64,000 nt of DNA from the NCBI RefSeq assembly GCF_000264995.1, contig NW_006767442.1, positions 638,556-702,555 of the forward strand, given 5' to 3'. The translations under genes and the position numbers were made by a program. This stretch comes from Punctularia strigosozonata HHB-11173 SS5. Taxonomy: Eukaryota > Basidiomycota > Agaricomycetes > Corticiales > Punctulariaceae. The notes under the pieces were generated by a model that was not told the DNA's origin, searched no databases, and saw only the letters and a list, made by a program, of their open reading frames with translations. Below, in pieces: positions 35,201 through 48,234 of the stretch. The stretch's first letter is position 1. Each line of letters starts with the position of its first letter.

Positions 35201-37697
35201 ACGTGGTGGATACACCAAAGTCTGGAACGTCTGAGCCTTCGGATAGCCTGTCGACGGCAAGCGGGAGATCCGCCGTGTTCATGTCCCCGTTGATCGATAG
35301 TGCGTGCGTGATCGGGGTTTCCGCAGAGTACAGAGGAGGAGGTGATGATGATGATGATGACGATGACGATAGCGGGGGTATCGCGGAGGAGGAAGCAGAG
35401 TGTTGTCGTGGAAGGGTGAGATCGCGAAACGGATCGCGCTCAAGTTGATGAGATACGTCCAAGTCCGACTGTGCAGAGCCCTCGTCCTCTCCGCGCAGGG
35501 CCCGCGCAACAGAATCGCGAGGTGAAGCGGCCTGTGCGAGATCAAAGGTAGTAACTTTGAGTTCGTCAATGTGACGGTCGACACCTAGACCTGCTGGACT
35601 GCCGCGCCGAGAAGAACCACGAGAACCACGCTGTGCACGCAACATGTCGAGCTCATCCGGCTCACTTCTTTCCGTCGTTGTGCGCATCTCTTCGTTAACG
35701 TACTGGTCGGCACCACCAAGAGCGTCTGGACTGCCAAGTCGGGAGGACCTACGAGAACTACCCCGTCCATGTAGCATGTCGAGTTCATCTGGTTCGCTTC
35801 TCTCCGGTGTTGTGCGCGTGTCGTCGACACCGCTGCCTTCGCCTCCACCTGGCTTAGCGTCTGCTATGACATGCTCCTGCGTGTCATCTTCGTCTTCATC
35901 TTCGTCTTCGTCTTCGTCTTCGTCTTCGTCTTCGTCTTCGTCTTCGTCTTCATCTTCGGTGTCTTCTGGTCCTCCTGCCGTGTCTGAGGACATGCTGCGG
36001 CTCAGCCGATCCCTCGCCAACTCCACTTGTTGGGCTTCAAGAATTTGGCCCGATTGATCCAGTAAGGCGCTGAGGTGCTCACGTCCCCGCTTGCGCTCCT
36101 CCTCCTCCTCCTTCTGGCGTTCCTTGTCACGCAGATGCTAGGTAGCGAGTATTTGAGAGGACCACAACTACTAGATCAGGGGATGAATACTCACAAAGAC
36201 AACCTTTCTCCATTCATTGGCCACAAGTCGGATCGTTGCTTTCGCCAACGCTCTCAGACGTCTCTCCTCCGCCGCTTTCGCTCTCTCTTCCTTTGCCTCC
36301 TGCGCGTCCCAGTAATTTCGCACGATAGCCGCACACTGTGCGGAAATGAGTCTTCCCCGGCCGACAAGATCTCGGGAGAGAGCCACAGCATCATCAACAA
36401 GCTCGTCCCATATGTTCGGGCTATGTCGTACTTGTGGAGACGGGGTACTGGTCAGTTCAATTCTGGATCCCTCGCGAAGCAGGCGTAGTCTGAGTTCGAG
36501 ATGCCTGGAAAGTCCCTTTGCCTGAAGCCGAGCTAGCCTTGTGCGAAGCATCGCATCCTTCTTGGCCATATCAGATAGCTGGGTAGGCGTCAGGTCCTTG
36601 TCGTCAATTCGGACGTAGGAAGTCAGTAGCGACTGTAGCGATCCGCTGTGGACAGGCTGTGGAAGAGTCTGGGAGGGATGGGTTAAGGGAGGCGGTGGTG
36701 GTCGAACGATTAGCTTAATACGCTTGACGCTGAACCGTGCCGTCCCTTTAGCAGGTGTACGAGAATTGGGAGCATGCCCGTTCAGGCCTGGAGGGTCTGG
36801 GCGGCGAAGTCTCCCGGACCTCCTCGTTAAACTCGTTTCCTGTCCCGCGGGGGTAGACATCTCGGGATCGATATCAATAGGAACAGAGGTGGCAACTCCG
36901 ACCCGACGCTTCTTGCGAGGGGACGTCGTAAAGGGTACTCCTTGCATGCTATCATCACGGAAGCGCTTCAGCGGAGGCGCCGAAATCGAAGGTAGCCTTG
37001 GCGATACTGGGTCGGTTTGAGCACTGTTTTGGGCGTGAGTCGCAGATATGGATGAGAACGGGCCCTCCTCTTCGGCAGGTCGAAGCTCTGGACGTTTTAT
37101 AACTCTTTTGTCCTTGGTTTTGTTGCCATGTAGAATAGACCAAACGTCATTTCCAGGCGGAAGATCTTTCTTCTTCGCCTTCTTGTTCACGGATTTAACG
37201 ACAGATGTCGTAGGTGCGCCTTTCAGGGAGTCAACCAACTCATTCCTACCCCGTCTTGTTCTGCGCGAGGGTCCCTCCGAAGTCGATAGGTGTTGCATAA
37301 GATCATACTGGTGTCTGTACTATGCCAGGGTTAGCCGAGGATGAAGGGGAATATGTCAAACCTACGGTTTCGAATACAGTGGATTTATCCAATTTGGCCT
37401 CCTGAAAGATGAAACATGTTAAGAGGAGCAAGAAAACATTCGGGAGGGACGCGTACGTTTGGGTTATATGACAACAACGAGCGAAATCGCTCCAACTGAA
37501 ACTGCTCCCTAACCTGGATGTACAGTCAATACGCCGCGATATCGCCAAGAACAATCACGCACTAAATCGTCATGTCTGTCCACGATCCTCTCTAGCTCCG
37601 CTTGCCTGGACCTCAGCAAGGCCTCGCGTCTTGCTTCGACACGGTGCGTCAGCGCCGCAGGCGTCAACGCCTCTTGTTCGTCGGAAGTCCCATTCAT
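32298..37697 (-). CDS. SWR1: Swr1-type SNF2 ATPase, catalytic subunit of the SWR1 H2A.Z exchange complex
   Basis: Nuclear remodeller that swaps H2A for H2A.Z. The N-terminal part (37697 downward) begins [20 protein letters not shown], and an HSA-like basic helix ([16 protein letters not shown]) lies near 36200. Then a long Asp/Glu-Ser disordered region. The ATPase starts at [20 protein letters not shown] with Walker [19 protein letters not shown] across an intron, DEAH box ([20 protein letters not shown]), [20 protein letters not shown] and [21 protein letters not shown] long spacer splits the two lobes, as in INO80/SWR1 enzymes. The second lobe has [20 protein letters not shown], then [20 protein letters not shown] and [20 protein letters not shown] (motif VI). 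The end is acidic. Few introns, the largest gene here. Confidence 0.92.
35581..35825 (-). repeat. Internal duplication inside SWR1
   Basis: The protein reads [11 protein letters not shown] twice, each preceded by RTT and followed by a Gly/Ser/Arg segment and a Leu-Gly spacer. The copies lie at about 35713-35825 and 35581-35695 and have diverged slightly. Confidence 0.8.
35874..35962 (-). repeat. Hexamer repeat coding for Glu-Asp in SWR1
   Basis: On plus, a run of CTTCGT with a few CTTCAT units; on minus it encodes about 13 Glu-Asp pairs. Typical of acidic regions in histone-binding proteins. Confidence 0.9.
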
Positions 37698-38543
37698 GTC
37701 TCAAATCCGAGGGAGCTTGGCCAAGCTCACAACTGGGGTGGCCGACGCATGAGCCGCGCGTGGAATGCCGGAGTCGTTATGGGAGATCTCTGTGGATCCC
37801 GCTTGCTTTTCAAAGATTCTTGGACGAGCAGGTAGCTGACGTTTCCCTGAAGCAAATGGCGACAAGTGCAGCAACGAAGTACGCCGACCTAGTCGAGGTT
37901 CGAGAACGAGAACGAGTACCCATTTTCGCCACAGATGAGGCACGTGGCAAGCGTCAGCGGTTGTGGCGATACTCTGGCGATTCTGGAGTTGAGTCGGCAG
38001 TGACCATGATGCATGTCGATCTCATCCATTGGCCATGATGAAATGACTTGCTTAAGATCTTCGAGGCTCGACACAATCTATATCGTCGTTAAAATAGAAA
38101 TATGAATGGATCGACCGCAGGGCCGATGCCGATGAGTAGAGTAATCATCTGTTCATATCTCGTGCCCATTCTTATACTAAGGGCCGAACAACGGTCCATT
38201 CCAACCAAGTTCCACTAACATGGCCTTTTTAGCGCGTTGTCAGCATGTTCCTCCTCCACTAATCCACGCACTTCCTGCAGCGTAAGCCGTCAACTTCTTG
38301 TTTTGACTACGTAGTAAACAGGTTATATGGTCCCTCGATCATGTGGATGTAAGAGGCCCGGTTTCATGACTGATTGAAAACGCCCGTGGACTGGGCATAG
38401 GTGCTGGTGCACACGTCTCCGTATGACCCTCTGTGTTGTGACAGACCATGATCTGTGTACAACCCGAAATGAGCTTGGGCATGACGCGATGCTTCAAGCG
38501 ACCGGGAAGATGCGACGAAAGCATGAAAGACAAACCGACTTAC
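37698..38543. other. Spacer between amidase end and SWR1 start
   Basis: 846 bp. Carries the SWR1 promoter. Open frames on both strands (37631-38038 plus, 37889-38074 minus) show no family features. Confidence 0.5.
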
Positions 38544-40380
38544 TCAATTCCCAACCAACGACGCAGTACCGGAAGTACTGACAGGCGATTTTCTCGCTCT
38601 CGTAAGCCGCTCAAAGGCAGCTGCCACTTCCAGTAGCTTTCCCTCTTCGAATGGTCGTCCAAGGAACTCCACCCCCACAGGTATGCCTACGGGTGCAGTT
38701 TCACTGGGTTCGGAGAAACCTCCTGGAACTCCGACCGCGGGAAAGCCGTTGATGGCGGCGACGAGCCCGTTACGGCCGACTTGACTGGGTGATCCTATGG
38801 GCACAACGAGATTCGACTGGTGGGGGTAAAACATCACGTCGAGGTTTTGCTCCGCGAAGCGCATGGCGAGCTGCGTGCGCAGGCCGTCAATACCGGATCG
38901 ACGTGTGAAATATGCTGGGTTTGTCTCGTTGTTGGCTCCTTTGGTGGCGTTTCGCATGAATTCCCCAGTAAACGCATCGCCCTTTTCGTAGAGGTCTTGC
39001 TTGATTATAGACTCGAGGTTGCTGGAGGTAACATGTCCACGATGCGATGCAAGGTACACGTCCAGTTCGTGCTTGAACTCGTAAATCTGCACGTCGAAGA
39101 CCGAAGAAAGATGGCTAATGACGAAGGTGGGATCATTGATGCGCAACAGTGTAGCACCTGCTTGGTCAAGTATTGAAAGGGTAGCATTGAAGACCTTGTT
39201 TACAGCAAATACTTCGGGATCCGACTCGGTTTTGTTGAGTAGAACGTCGAGGACTCCGATCCGTAAGCCTTGCAAAGTGTCGACGCTTCCCTGATCGGTT
39301 CGCGAGACGTAATCCTGTACTTGGCCTACACCTAGCGCGGTCACGTTGTCCGCGGCATCGAAGCCGACGCTGGACATCACGTCTAGTAAAAGCGCAGCAT
39401 CGCGAACTGTGCGGGCAATCGGCCCGATGGCGTCTTGGGTTGTCGATAACGGGACGATTCCCGTCCGCGTGATGAGCCCCCTTGTAGGACGGATACCTAC
39501 GAGCGAGTTTGCGGACGCGGGTGAGCGAATCGAGTTCACCTAGCGACAGCAAAGCAACTAGTATCAGGGAGAAGTGATCTAGGATGCGTGATACTAACTT
39601 ACGGTGTCGCTTCCGGTCCCCAGAACGGCGAAGGAAGCAGCTACTCCTGCACCGGTACCACCGCTTGAACCTACAAGCGGACTCAACAACAATATGTATG
39701 TTAGTAGGAATCAACGCACCACCAGGAGTGCGTGTCAGATCATACGGGTTTTTTGTCTATGCCATGCGGGGTATAAGTGGGAGTCTATCGAACGAATAGC
39801 GTGCGCACCTGGCCGAGGATGGAAGAGATGGTAAGCCCGGTGATCGCAAACTCATGCATATTTGCCTAAACATTCCGGGAACATGCGATGAATGATGGGC
39901 CACCATTCTTGGAGGTCAGTCCGGTACCTTTCCGAGTATAATGGCCCCAGCTTCACGTATTGCCTTCACCACAGGAGCATCGGCAGGAGGCTGGGACCCC
40001 TTTAGACTCAAACTTCCAGCGGTTGTGGGCATGTCGAATGTATCATAGTTATCCTTGAGGAGCAGGGGAACACAGTGCAGTCGGCCCGGCACGAATCCAT
40101 GTGTGTTCATCATTGCATCAAGCTCGTCGGCATACTGAAGAGCATGTTCATTCGTCGTTATGATTGCATTGATAGTAGGCCCTGTCTTGTCAAAGGCCGC
40201 GATTCTATCAAGGAAAGATTGGACGACATCGCGACACGAGATCAGGTCGTGGAATATGGCATGATGGACCGAGGAAACTGTCGCTTCACGTGGATCAAAA
40301 GGTGCTGTCCTCGACACCACGACGGCATCCGCAGAGAAGAGGAGGACGTGGAGAGCTGACAACAAGAGAACGGTGATCAT
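38544..40380 (-). CDS. Secreted amidase (amidase signature family)
   Basis: Hydrolase of the Ser-cisSer-Lys family. The start at 40380 gives a signal peptide (MITVLLLSALHVLLFSADAV); an in-frame ATG at 40455 would add a tail before it. Catalytic parts: Lys in PLLLKDNYDTFDMPTTAGS, cis-Ser in GGSSGGTGAG (around an intron, after NPYDLTRTPG), and nucleophile Ser in GTGSDTVNSIRSPAS. Then LVGIRPTRGLITRTGIVPLS and TQDAIGPIARTVRDAALLLD, and near the end GFPAVGVPGGFSE with GIPVGVEFLGRPFEEGKLLE. Asn sites for glycosylation occur in the second half. Three or four introns. It probably splits an amide outside the cell; substrate unknown. Confidence 0.9.
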
Positions 40381-41143
40381 CTTAGAAGTGATGGGGAGAC
40401 AAGAGCGTCGCCGACCACCATCCACTGAGGAATATCTGTACATTTTGGCGGACACCGGGTGCGCAAGAAGTTCATCCCTTGTGTCTAGAAGATCCGACCT
40501 GGGAGAGCTGAACCTATGACCGAGACATCTTCGAGCGAAGAACGCAGGAGACGGACGTCGACGTTATCAGGCAGCTAAGAATATCGAACGAGACGTTACA
40601 GTGCCAACCGACGGAGATAAGAGGTATCAAGTGTATTTGTTACTGTTTGCCCATGTTGCAAGACTCGGCCAGCGATGAGAAGGTGGACCATATATCGTGT
40701 ATACTGAACAAAGCTTGAGCAAACCTCCAGTTCGCTGCAAAAGACTGGGTCATGTGATGGTCCGCGTATGGCAGCAACTGGCGCGTTTGTCCGCCCGTTT
40801 GATCAACCCTCTCGGTTTCACTGTCTGATTGTCTGAGACGATGAGACTTTCCGTGTCCTTCGTCCGTCCGGTTCTGCAGCAACGCCCAAGAGGATGATCT
40901 GAGCAAAGATTGATGTCATAAACATGACATCCGTCGTATGCAAGATTGATATTATTGACGTGGTAATATGGTGCACCGGACAGATCCGAGAACAGTGCTT
41001 GATGCAGGACAAGGTCGCCCCAAGTGCGTCTTGTCATTGTTCCCCCTTTGTCCCTCCTGTACTCATATTACGCCTTCAATCCCGTTGTCATAGCTCAAAC
41101 TTGACTTTCCTACATCTTCGTTCTGCCAGCCAGCCCTCTGTAG
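40381..41143. other. Divergent spacer between amidase and PKA genes
   Basis: 763 bp between starts that point apart; holds both promoters. No gene recognised. Confidence 0.5.
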
Positions 41144-42676
<1,533 letters not shown>

Positions 42677-43086
42677 CAGTCACGTTCGGGATGCAGCTCT
42701 GCGTTTTTATGGTGCTGGCCACAGTGGACTTTTCGTTCTAACTTATTCTTCCCATTGTCGCATCTGTTGTGATTGCATAAGTGTACATACGCTCACCGAA
42801 CCGCCATAGTCGCTGAACCATCACGACTTCCCAGGTCCCGTGTAATACCTCTCTACCCATGTCCATGTCGGAAATGTGTTCATGCACTACCCACATGAAC
42901 CATGTTGATAATGTTATCAGTGTCTCGAATGCCGTGATACACTGCGAATGGCTGTGCTGCGCACTTGCGGCAATCCATGTCATTTCATTGGCTCCATCCG
43001 CCCACTGCGCACTCCGCTAGCGCTGTCGCTGCGCGCCCCCTTGACTGAAAAAGTTCGGGGTTGGTCCTCTTTGAGCAACGCTGGGG
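42677..43086. other. Spacer between PKA and sulfate transporter genes
   Basis: 410 bp between tandem plus-strand genes; contains the transporter promoter. Nothing else seen. Confidence 0.5.
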
Positions 43087-45735
43087 ATGATGAGTCCGAC
43101 GCGCCGCCCACCCGCGCTCGGTGTGCCAATGACTCCTGGTGGCAATACGCCATCCGCCACTTCGGTCAGAAGTGGATGGAGTGCCCCTGGTACTCCAGGC
43201 TACCAGACTCCTCAAGCCGTCGAACCGGACGAGACCACGGCGCTGAGCGCCGACGCTGATACCCGCGATTATGGTAGCGTTCAACCAGACCATGTCAGTG
43301 ACGGTGAGTGCCAGTCTCGCTTGAAGATGCATTATACTCATTGGGTGTGCCATGATGTAGACTCCTTCAAAGATCTCACGAAAACGAGGCGAAATACGCG
43401 CTGGGCGAAATTACGATACTATGTGCCTTCTGTGGCCTGGATTCCGCAGTACTCATTGATACTGTAAGTGGAGGTTTTTTCGATGTTCGGAGTGGGGGCT
43501 TATATGCGTTCACTAGGCTCGGAGGCGACTTCCTTGCAGGCTTGACGGTGGCATCCATGCTCATACCACAATCCATCAGTTATGCTTCATCCCTATCGTC
43601 GGCTTGGTCAGTACCCGTTTTACACTAGTTTCCGTCCCACGCCGACAGTTACCCTACTGTAGTTCTCCGCATCTATACCTGGCGCTGTGTATGCACTGTT
43701 CGGTACTTGTCGCCAACTCAATGTTGCACCCGAGGCATCGCTGTCTCTTCTAGTCGGCCAAGCGATCGCGGAAGTCCTGCACGACCAGGGGCATTCCCAT
43801 CCCCCCGATCCTTCGCGCACAATGCACGTATCCTTCGCCGTGTCCACCATGATTACTGCTCAGGTGAAGAAGTGACCGGATTATCTATATGCCACCTGCT
43901 GATAGCCGGTTCCTCAGGCGGGACTTATAACATTCCTCTTAGGCTTTTTCCGCCTCGGATTTATCGACGTTGTCCTCAGTCGCGCGCTTCTGCAGGGATT
44001 TGTTTGCGCAATAGCCGTCTTGATTATGATGTACGTGCGAGCCATACAGGGCCAGCCACGCACACTCAAGATGTTGCTCACTGTAGCGAACAGCTGATCC
44101 CGATGTTCGGCCTCTCCGCTCTAGAACAGGCCGTTTCGCCTCACTCTACCCTCGATAAACTGGTCTTTCTCGTCGAAAACATTCGGGAGGCTCACGTGCC
44201 TACGGCCACAGTATCCCTATCAGCGCTTCTTGCTCTGGTGGTGCTCCGGGCCTTCAAACGGACATGTGGTCGAAGCCAAGGTTCGTTCCGTGTCTTCAGG
44301 CTATTACCAGAGGTCTTCCTGGTGGTGCTTCTGTCCACCATATTATGCTCAGTACATCGCTGGGACGAAGATGGCGTGGCAATTTTGGGGGATGTTCCAG
44401 TTTCACTCGCGAGCCATTCATTCGTCCGTTGGCCGTTCAATGGGGAGAATCTGAAATACCTGCGGAGAACCACCACGACGGCTGGCGTGGTGTCCATCAT
44501 CGGATTTTTGGACAGCATCGTTGCTGCGAAGCAGAACGGGGCGCGGTTCCAGTATGCCGTCAGTGCCAATCGGGAGCTCGTCGCGCTCGGGCTGGGAAAT
44601 GTTGCCGGAAGCTTCGTACCTGGCACCCTACCAGCGTACGGGTCCATTACGAGGTGATGGCACTCGCATAGTATCTCGTGGACATCGGCGCTTACTTTCA
44701 CCTCCAACACCACAGATCCAGGATTAACGGAGACGTCGGGGGTCGGACGCAGATGGCATCCCTCGTGTGTTCGGGAATAATACTGCTCGCCACGTTCTTC
44801 CTCCTGCCCTACCTCTATTTCCTGCCGAAATGCGTACTAGCCTCGATCATCTGCCTCATCGTCTTCAGCCTCCTCTCCGAGGCGCCGCACGACATCAAGT
44901 TCTTTTGGAGGTCTGTTAGCTTGCGCTCTCATAACGGCACTGAATGGGTGCTGATTGCACCAATATACTATAGGATGCATTCCGCCGTCGATCTCGGATT
45001 AATGTTCTTGACTTTCTTCCTTTCCATAGTCTGGGACGTGGAAATCGGCCTTCTCGTGTCTGTTATCATATCGCTTTTGCTTGTCGTTCGCCGATCCTCG
45101 AAGACGCGTATGACCATCCTGGTACTGTACAATGATTGTTACGCGGGCAGTGTGCTCATTCCAATTCTGCCAGGGTCGCATTCATGGCACCAACGAGTGG
45201 GAACCAATTGACGAGAATCCGGACGCCATCGAAGACGTTCCTGGCGTGCTCATCATCCGTATTCGAGAAAACCTCGATTTCGGTACGGTTACCTTCTATT
45301 CATTGACCCATGTCATCGCTGATGATGGCATGTCCAGCTAACACCGCACAGCTGAAGGGTATGAGTCATTATTTCTGGTTTGAGAGCATTCGCCTCACGC
45401 CCGTTTTTGTCACAGAACGTCTCAGGCGTTTGGAGCTGTATGGCGTAAATCCGAGCCACCCCTCGGAGGAACCACGAAGACAGCAAGCGTCTGTGCTAGT
45501 GTTTCATCTAGCAGATGTCAACGTCTGCGATGCTGCCGCTGCGCAGATTTTTTACGAACTCCTGGAGACCTACAAGGCGCGCGACGTAGGAATATTCATC
45601 ACTCACCTCCGCGTCGGCCCACGCAAGCAATTTAAGCGTGCAGGTATAGTTGACCTTTTGGGTGAAGGGGCGTTCTACGACAGCGTGAAGTCCGCTATGT
45701 CGCGGATAGGCTTAGTGCATGGTATGATCCCCTAG
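43087..45735 (+). CDS. SulP/SLC26 sulfate permease with STAS domain
   Basis: Plasma-membrane or vacuolar anion transporter. A Pro/Ser/Thr-rich cytosolic tail is followed by TRWAKLRYYVPSVAWIPQYS, GGDFLAGLTVASMLIPQSIS (first SulP signature), GTCRQLNVAPEASLSLLVGQ, AGLITFLLGFFRLGFIDVVL, EQLIPMFGLSALEQAVSPHS, VSIIGFLDSIVAAKQNGARF, NRELVALGLGNVAGSFVPGT and SRINGDVGGRTQMASLVCSG. A STAS domain ends the protein (VPGVLIIRIRENLDF, LVFHLADVNVCDAAAAQIFY). At the intron near 43600-43680 the usual PVAGLF joint seems short by a few residues, so either the splice there is unusual or a small deletion exists. About eight introns. Confidence 0.88.
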
Positions 45736-45872
45736 AAATCTTCTTCCTTTTCGGTAAATGATGTCCTGGTGTCTTTTGACAACAAGCTAACACGTACTGC
45801 AGGCTCATGCACATCTTCATATGTCCAACATAATGTTCGGAACACTGTGATATCGTTCGGGAATACATTTGA

Positions 45873-46599
45873 TTACTGCCTCCAAGCCACGGCTCGTATA
45901 GGGGAGCCATCGCTTCCGCGGAGATACAATGGCAGTAAGCTCACGATAAAACCCCATTCCTCAAGCGCATCGAGGTTTGTGAGGTTTTCGGCAATCACAC
46001 CGCCTGCTCCCAAAACTACTCTGTGAACGTCTGACGGACCTAGTTACACGCCCGTGTCAGCCAGCTGGCACTGAGCCGCTGTCATACGACATCTCACCGA
46101 AGGCCCCATCAAGACTTGTTTCATCCGGGCTTAAGGTGTCTACGCCGATGACGCGCACACCGGTGTCCATCACGCGGGTGATGGCCTCTTTGTCGAGGAA
46201 CGGGTGGTCAAAGTAGGTTTGTGATCCCCAGTGGGCCGACCACCCAAAGCGGAAGAGGACGACGACGCCCTCCTTCATCCTGGATTGATACGCGTTGAAG
46301 TCCTCCCATGTGACGCGCTGGCGAGGATTTTTCCCGGTGAGATCGATCACGAGGACCGGTCCGACGAAGGTTTCCACCGGGAGCTGATCCACGGTCTTGC
46401 CGTCGTGGAAGAAATGATATGGTGCGTCGATATGTGTGCCAGTATGTGAGCCCAGCTGGATGGTCGATACGTTCGAGCCATACTCCTCAATAGTGAGGAC
46501 CCTCTGGCAGCAAAACGAAGGGTGACCAGTGCAGGTCAGCACAGTCGTGCCGTCCAAGTCGTGGGTCAGGTCAACGATAGCGGTGGCCTTGGGGTCCAT
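45873..46599 (-). CDS. Cyclase/kynurenine formamidase-like metal hydrolase
   Basis: Two exons (46098-46599, 45873-46039) encode 222 aa. The metal site is clear: QLGSHTGTHIDAPYHFFHDG (HxGTHxDxPxH). Other family stretches: VDLTHDLDGTTVLTCTGHPS, VLVIDLTGKNPRQRVTWEDF, IGVDTLSPDETSLDGAFG joined to PSDVHRVVLGAGGVIAENLT, and SLLPLYLRGSDGSPIRAVAW. Such proteins hydrolyse formamide or isatin-type bonds; the exact substrate cannot be told. It is convergent with the sulfate transporter, 137 bp apart. Confidence 0.87.
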
Positions 46600-48234
46600 T
46601 CTAGGAATTATCCGTTAGGGAAAGAGGGGGCTCAGATTCACAATACTTGCCCTCACCTTCGAGTGGGTACTACAGGTCGAATGAGTGTCTGCACATTTCA
46701 TGGGTCTACGGGATTAAATGGTTGCCTCCCTGCGTCGGGCTAGCGGGCCGGAGGACGAAGGACCCATATCTCCCCGGTCTCATAACACTTGATCAATTGA
46801 GCGGGTTGCCGGAAGGCTTGCACCCCCCATGCTTATTGGGCGTTCTCCGACAAGGCACCTGCGTGCTTGGGGTGGGGCCAGATAAGACGTATTATAATAT
46901 ACCTACAAGCTGCCATTAACTCCAACGTTACCCGGCATCAGACCGTATGACTTCATCTCCCCGAAATTCATCTATGTGAATAGCATCGCAACGAGCTTCC
47001 TCGAGAGTTAATGCCGTCTTTTGTCCGTTAGGAAGGTCTCGGGATGCCTCTTCCGCATTTCTATTCCCGCCTATAGTCCGTAGTAACAACGGTGAAGCCT
47101 GGAAGTGCGCACGCACGGCGTCCACTCCTAAGGACCTAGATTGCCGGCGTCCGTTGACCCATGTGATCATCAAGGTCATTATAATCTCAGCGTGCGCTGA
47201 CGAGCCTTGCAGCATAACATGTAAAAGATAGATGAGTGTACCAGAGGGGTGCTGATCGATTGTATGGTGCAAGTGGTCGGTCCTTCGCGACTTGTGTAGC
47301 TGTTGTACTTAAGCCCGGGCCTAAGGTTCAGGACACTCAGAATGATTCTAATCACGTGACTTAAATGACGCACCCTTGGTTCAGGTTCAGTCGACGCTCC
47401 ATCTGCTGCCACTTCTTGAAGTTGGACGACTCTCCTTAGCTTCTGATCATATTCTATGGTGTCGAATGATTTTGGCCCTGCCTCTACACTAGAAGACAGA
47501 AGAACCACCGCCGTCATTTCCGCTCCTCTCACTGTTATCTGGGGGTGTTCCCAGCCACGCAACGGCATACATAATTATTAGGTGAGCCTACATCCTTCAT
47601 TTGCCTTCTGCAAAGATGTTCGAGTAAAAGGGTCGACCTGGACGATGCCACTCTATCTGCTCGCTCTCGCATGGTGGACCTTATCCCGAGCCGCCCGCGC
47701 TTCAAAGATGTTCGAAAACCTGATGCGCCACTCCGAGAGTCCAGTGGCGCACCTTAAGGCCGGACACACATTGCACTCCGTCCGAGTAGGGCTCAATCAT
47801 GGCTGCTAGATCTGGAAAACAATGATCTGCCAGCAAAGGCCGAGTCTACAACTCCGGTGGTCGCACTCTCGGGTTGATGTTCGTCATGGACCGCGGGGGT
47901 GCACCGTCTCCGCGTTATGCTAGCCAAGCCTTGTCGGATCGAGCTCAACGCTCGCCCCTCCGACTGGGTGGTATCAGCAGTGGTTTCACCGACGCGATAT
48001 ATCTTGCACGACATAAAGCGCGCGGACTCGAGAGAATGCTCGCGCGTGTGGTTGCGTGCGCATATGGGCTGGTTCGGGGTGCATAAGGACCGGGCGAGGA
48101 AGAAGAGATGGTGTGCGAGCGTATCCAGGGCATGAGATCATACAGATTGACCGGACGGTCGCCTGAGCTTTCCGTTTCCTCGTGGACCAGCTGTGTGTCG
48201 ACAGTACCTTACTAATCACTCTACTCCAGATACC
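46600..48234. other. Spacer without a supportable gene
   Basis: 1.6 kb. On minus, 47179-47568 starts MPLRGWEHPQITVRGAEMTA and could be an exon, and 46928-47272 shows another frame, but they do not match any family I know and do not join convincingly. Contains the cyclase and DnaJ promoters, which point apart. Confidence 0.4.

Noticed and set aside
37631-38038. Plus-strand frame of 135 codons upstream of SWR1
   Set aside because: No similarity or compositional sign of a protein; overlaps the SWR1 first exon on the other strand.
44192-44713. Minus-strand frame of 173 codons inside the sulfate transporter
   Set aside because: Antisense shadow of a conserved plus-strand exon; no motif.
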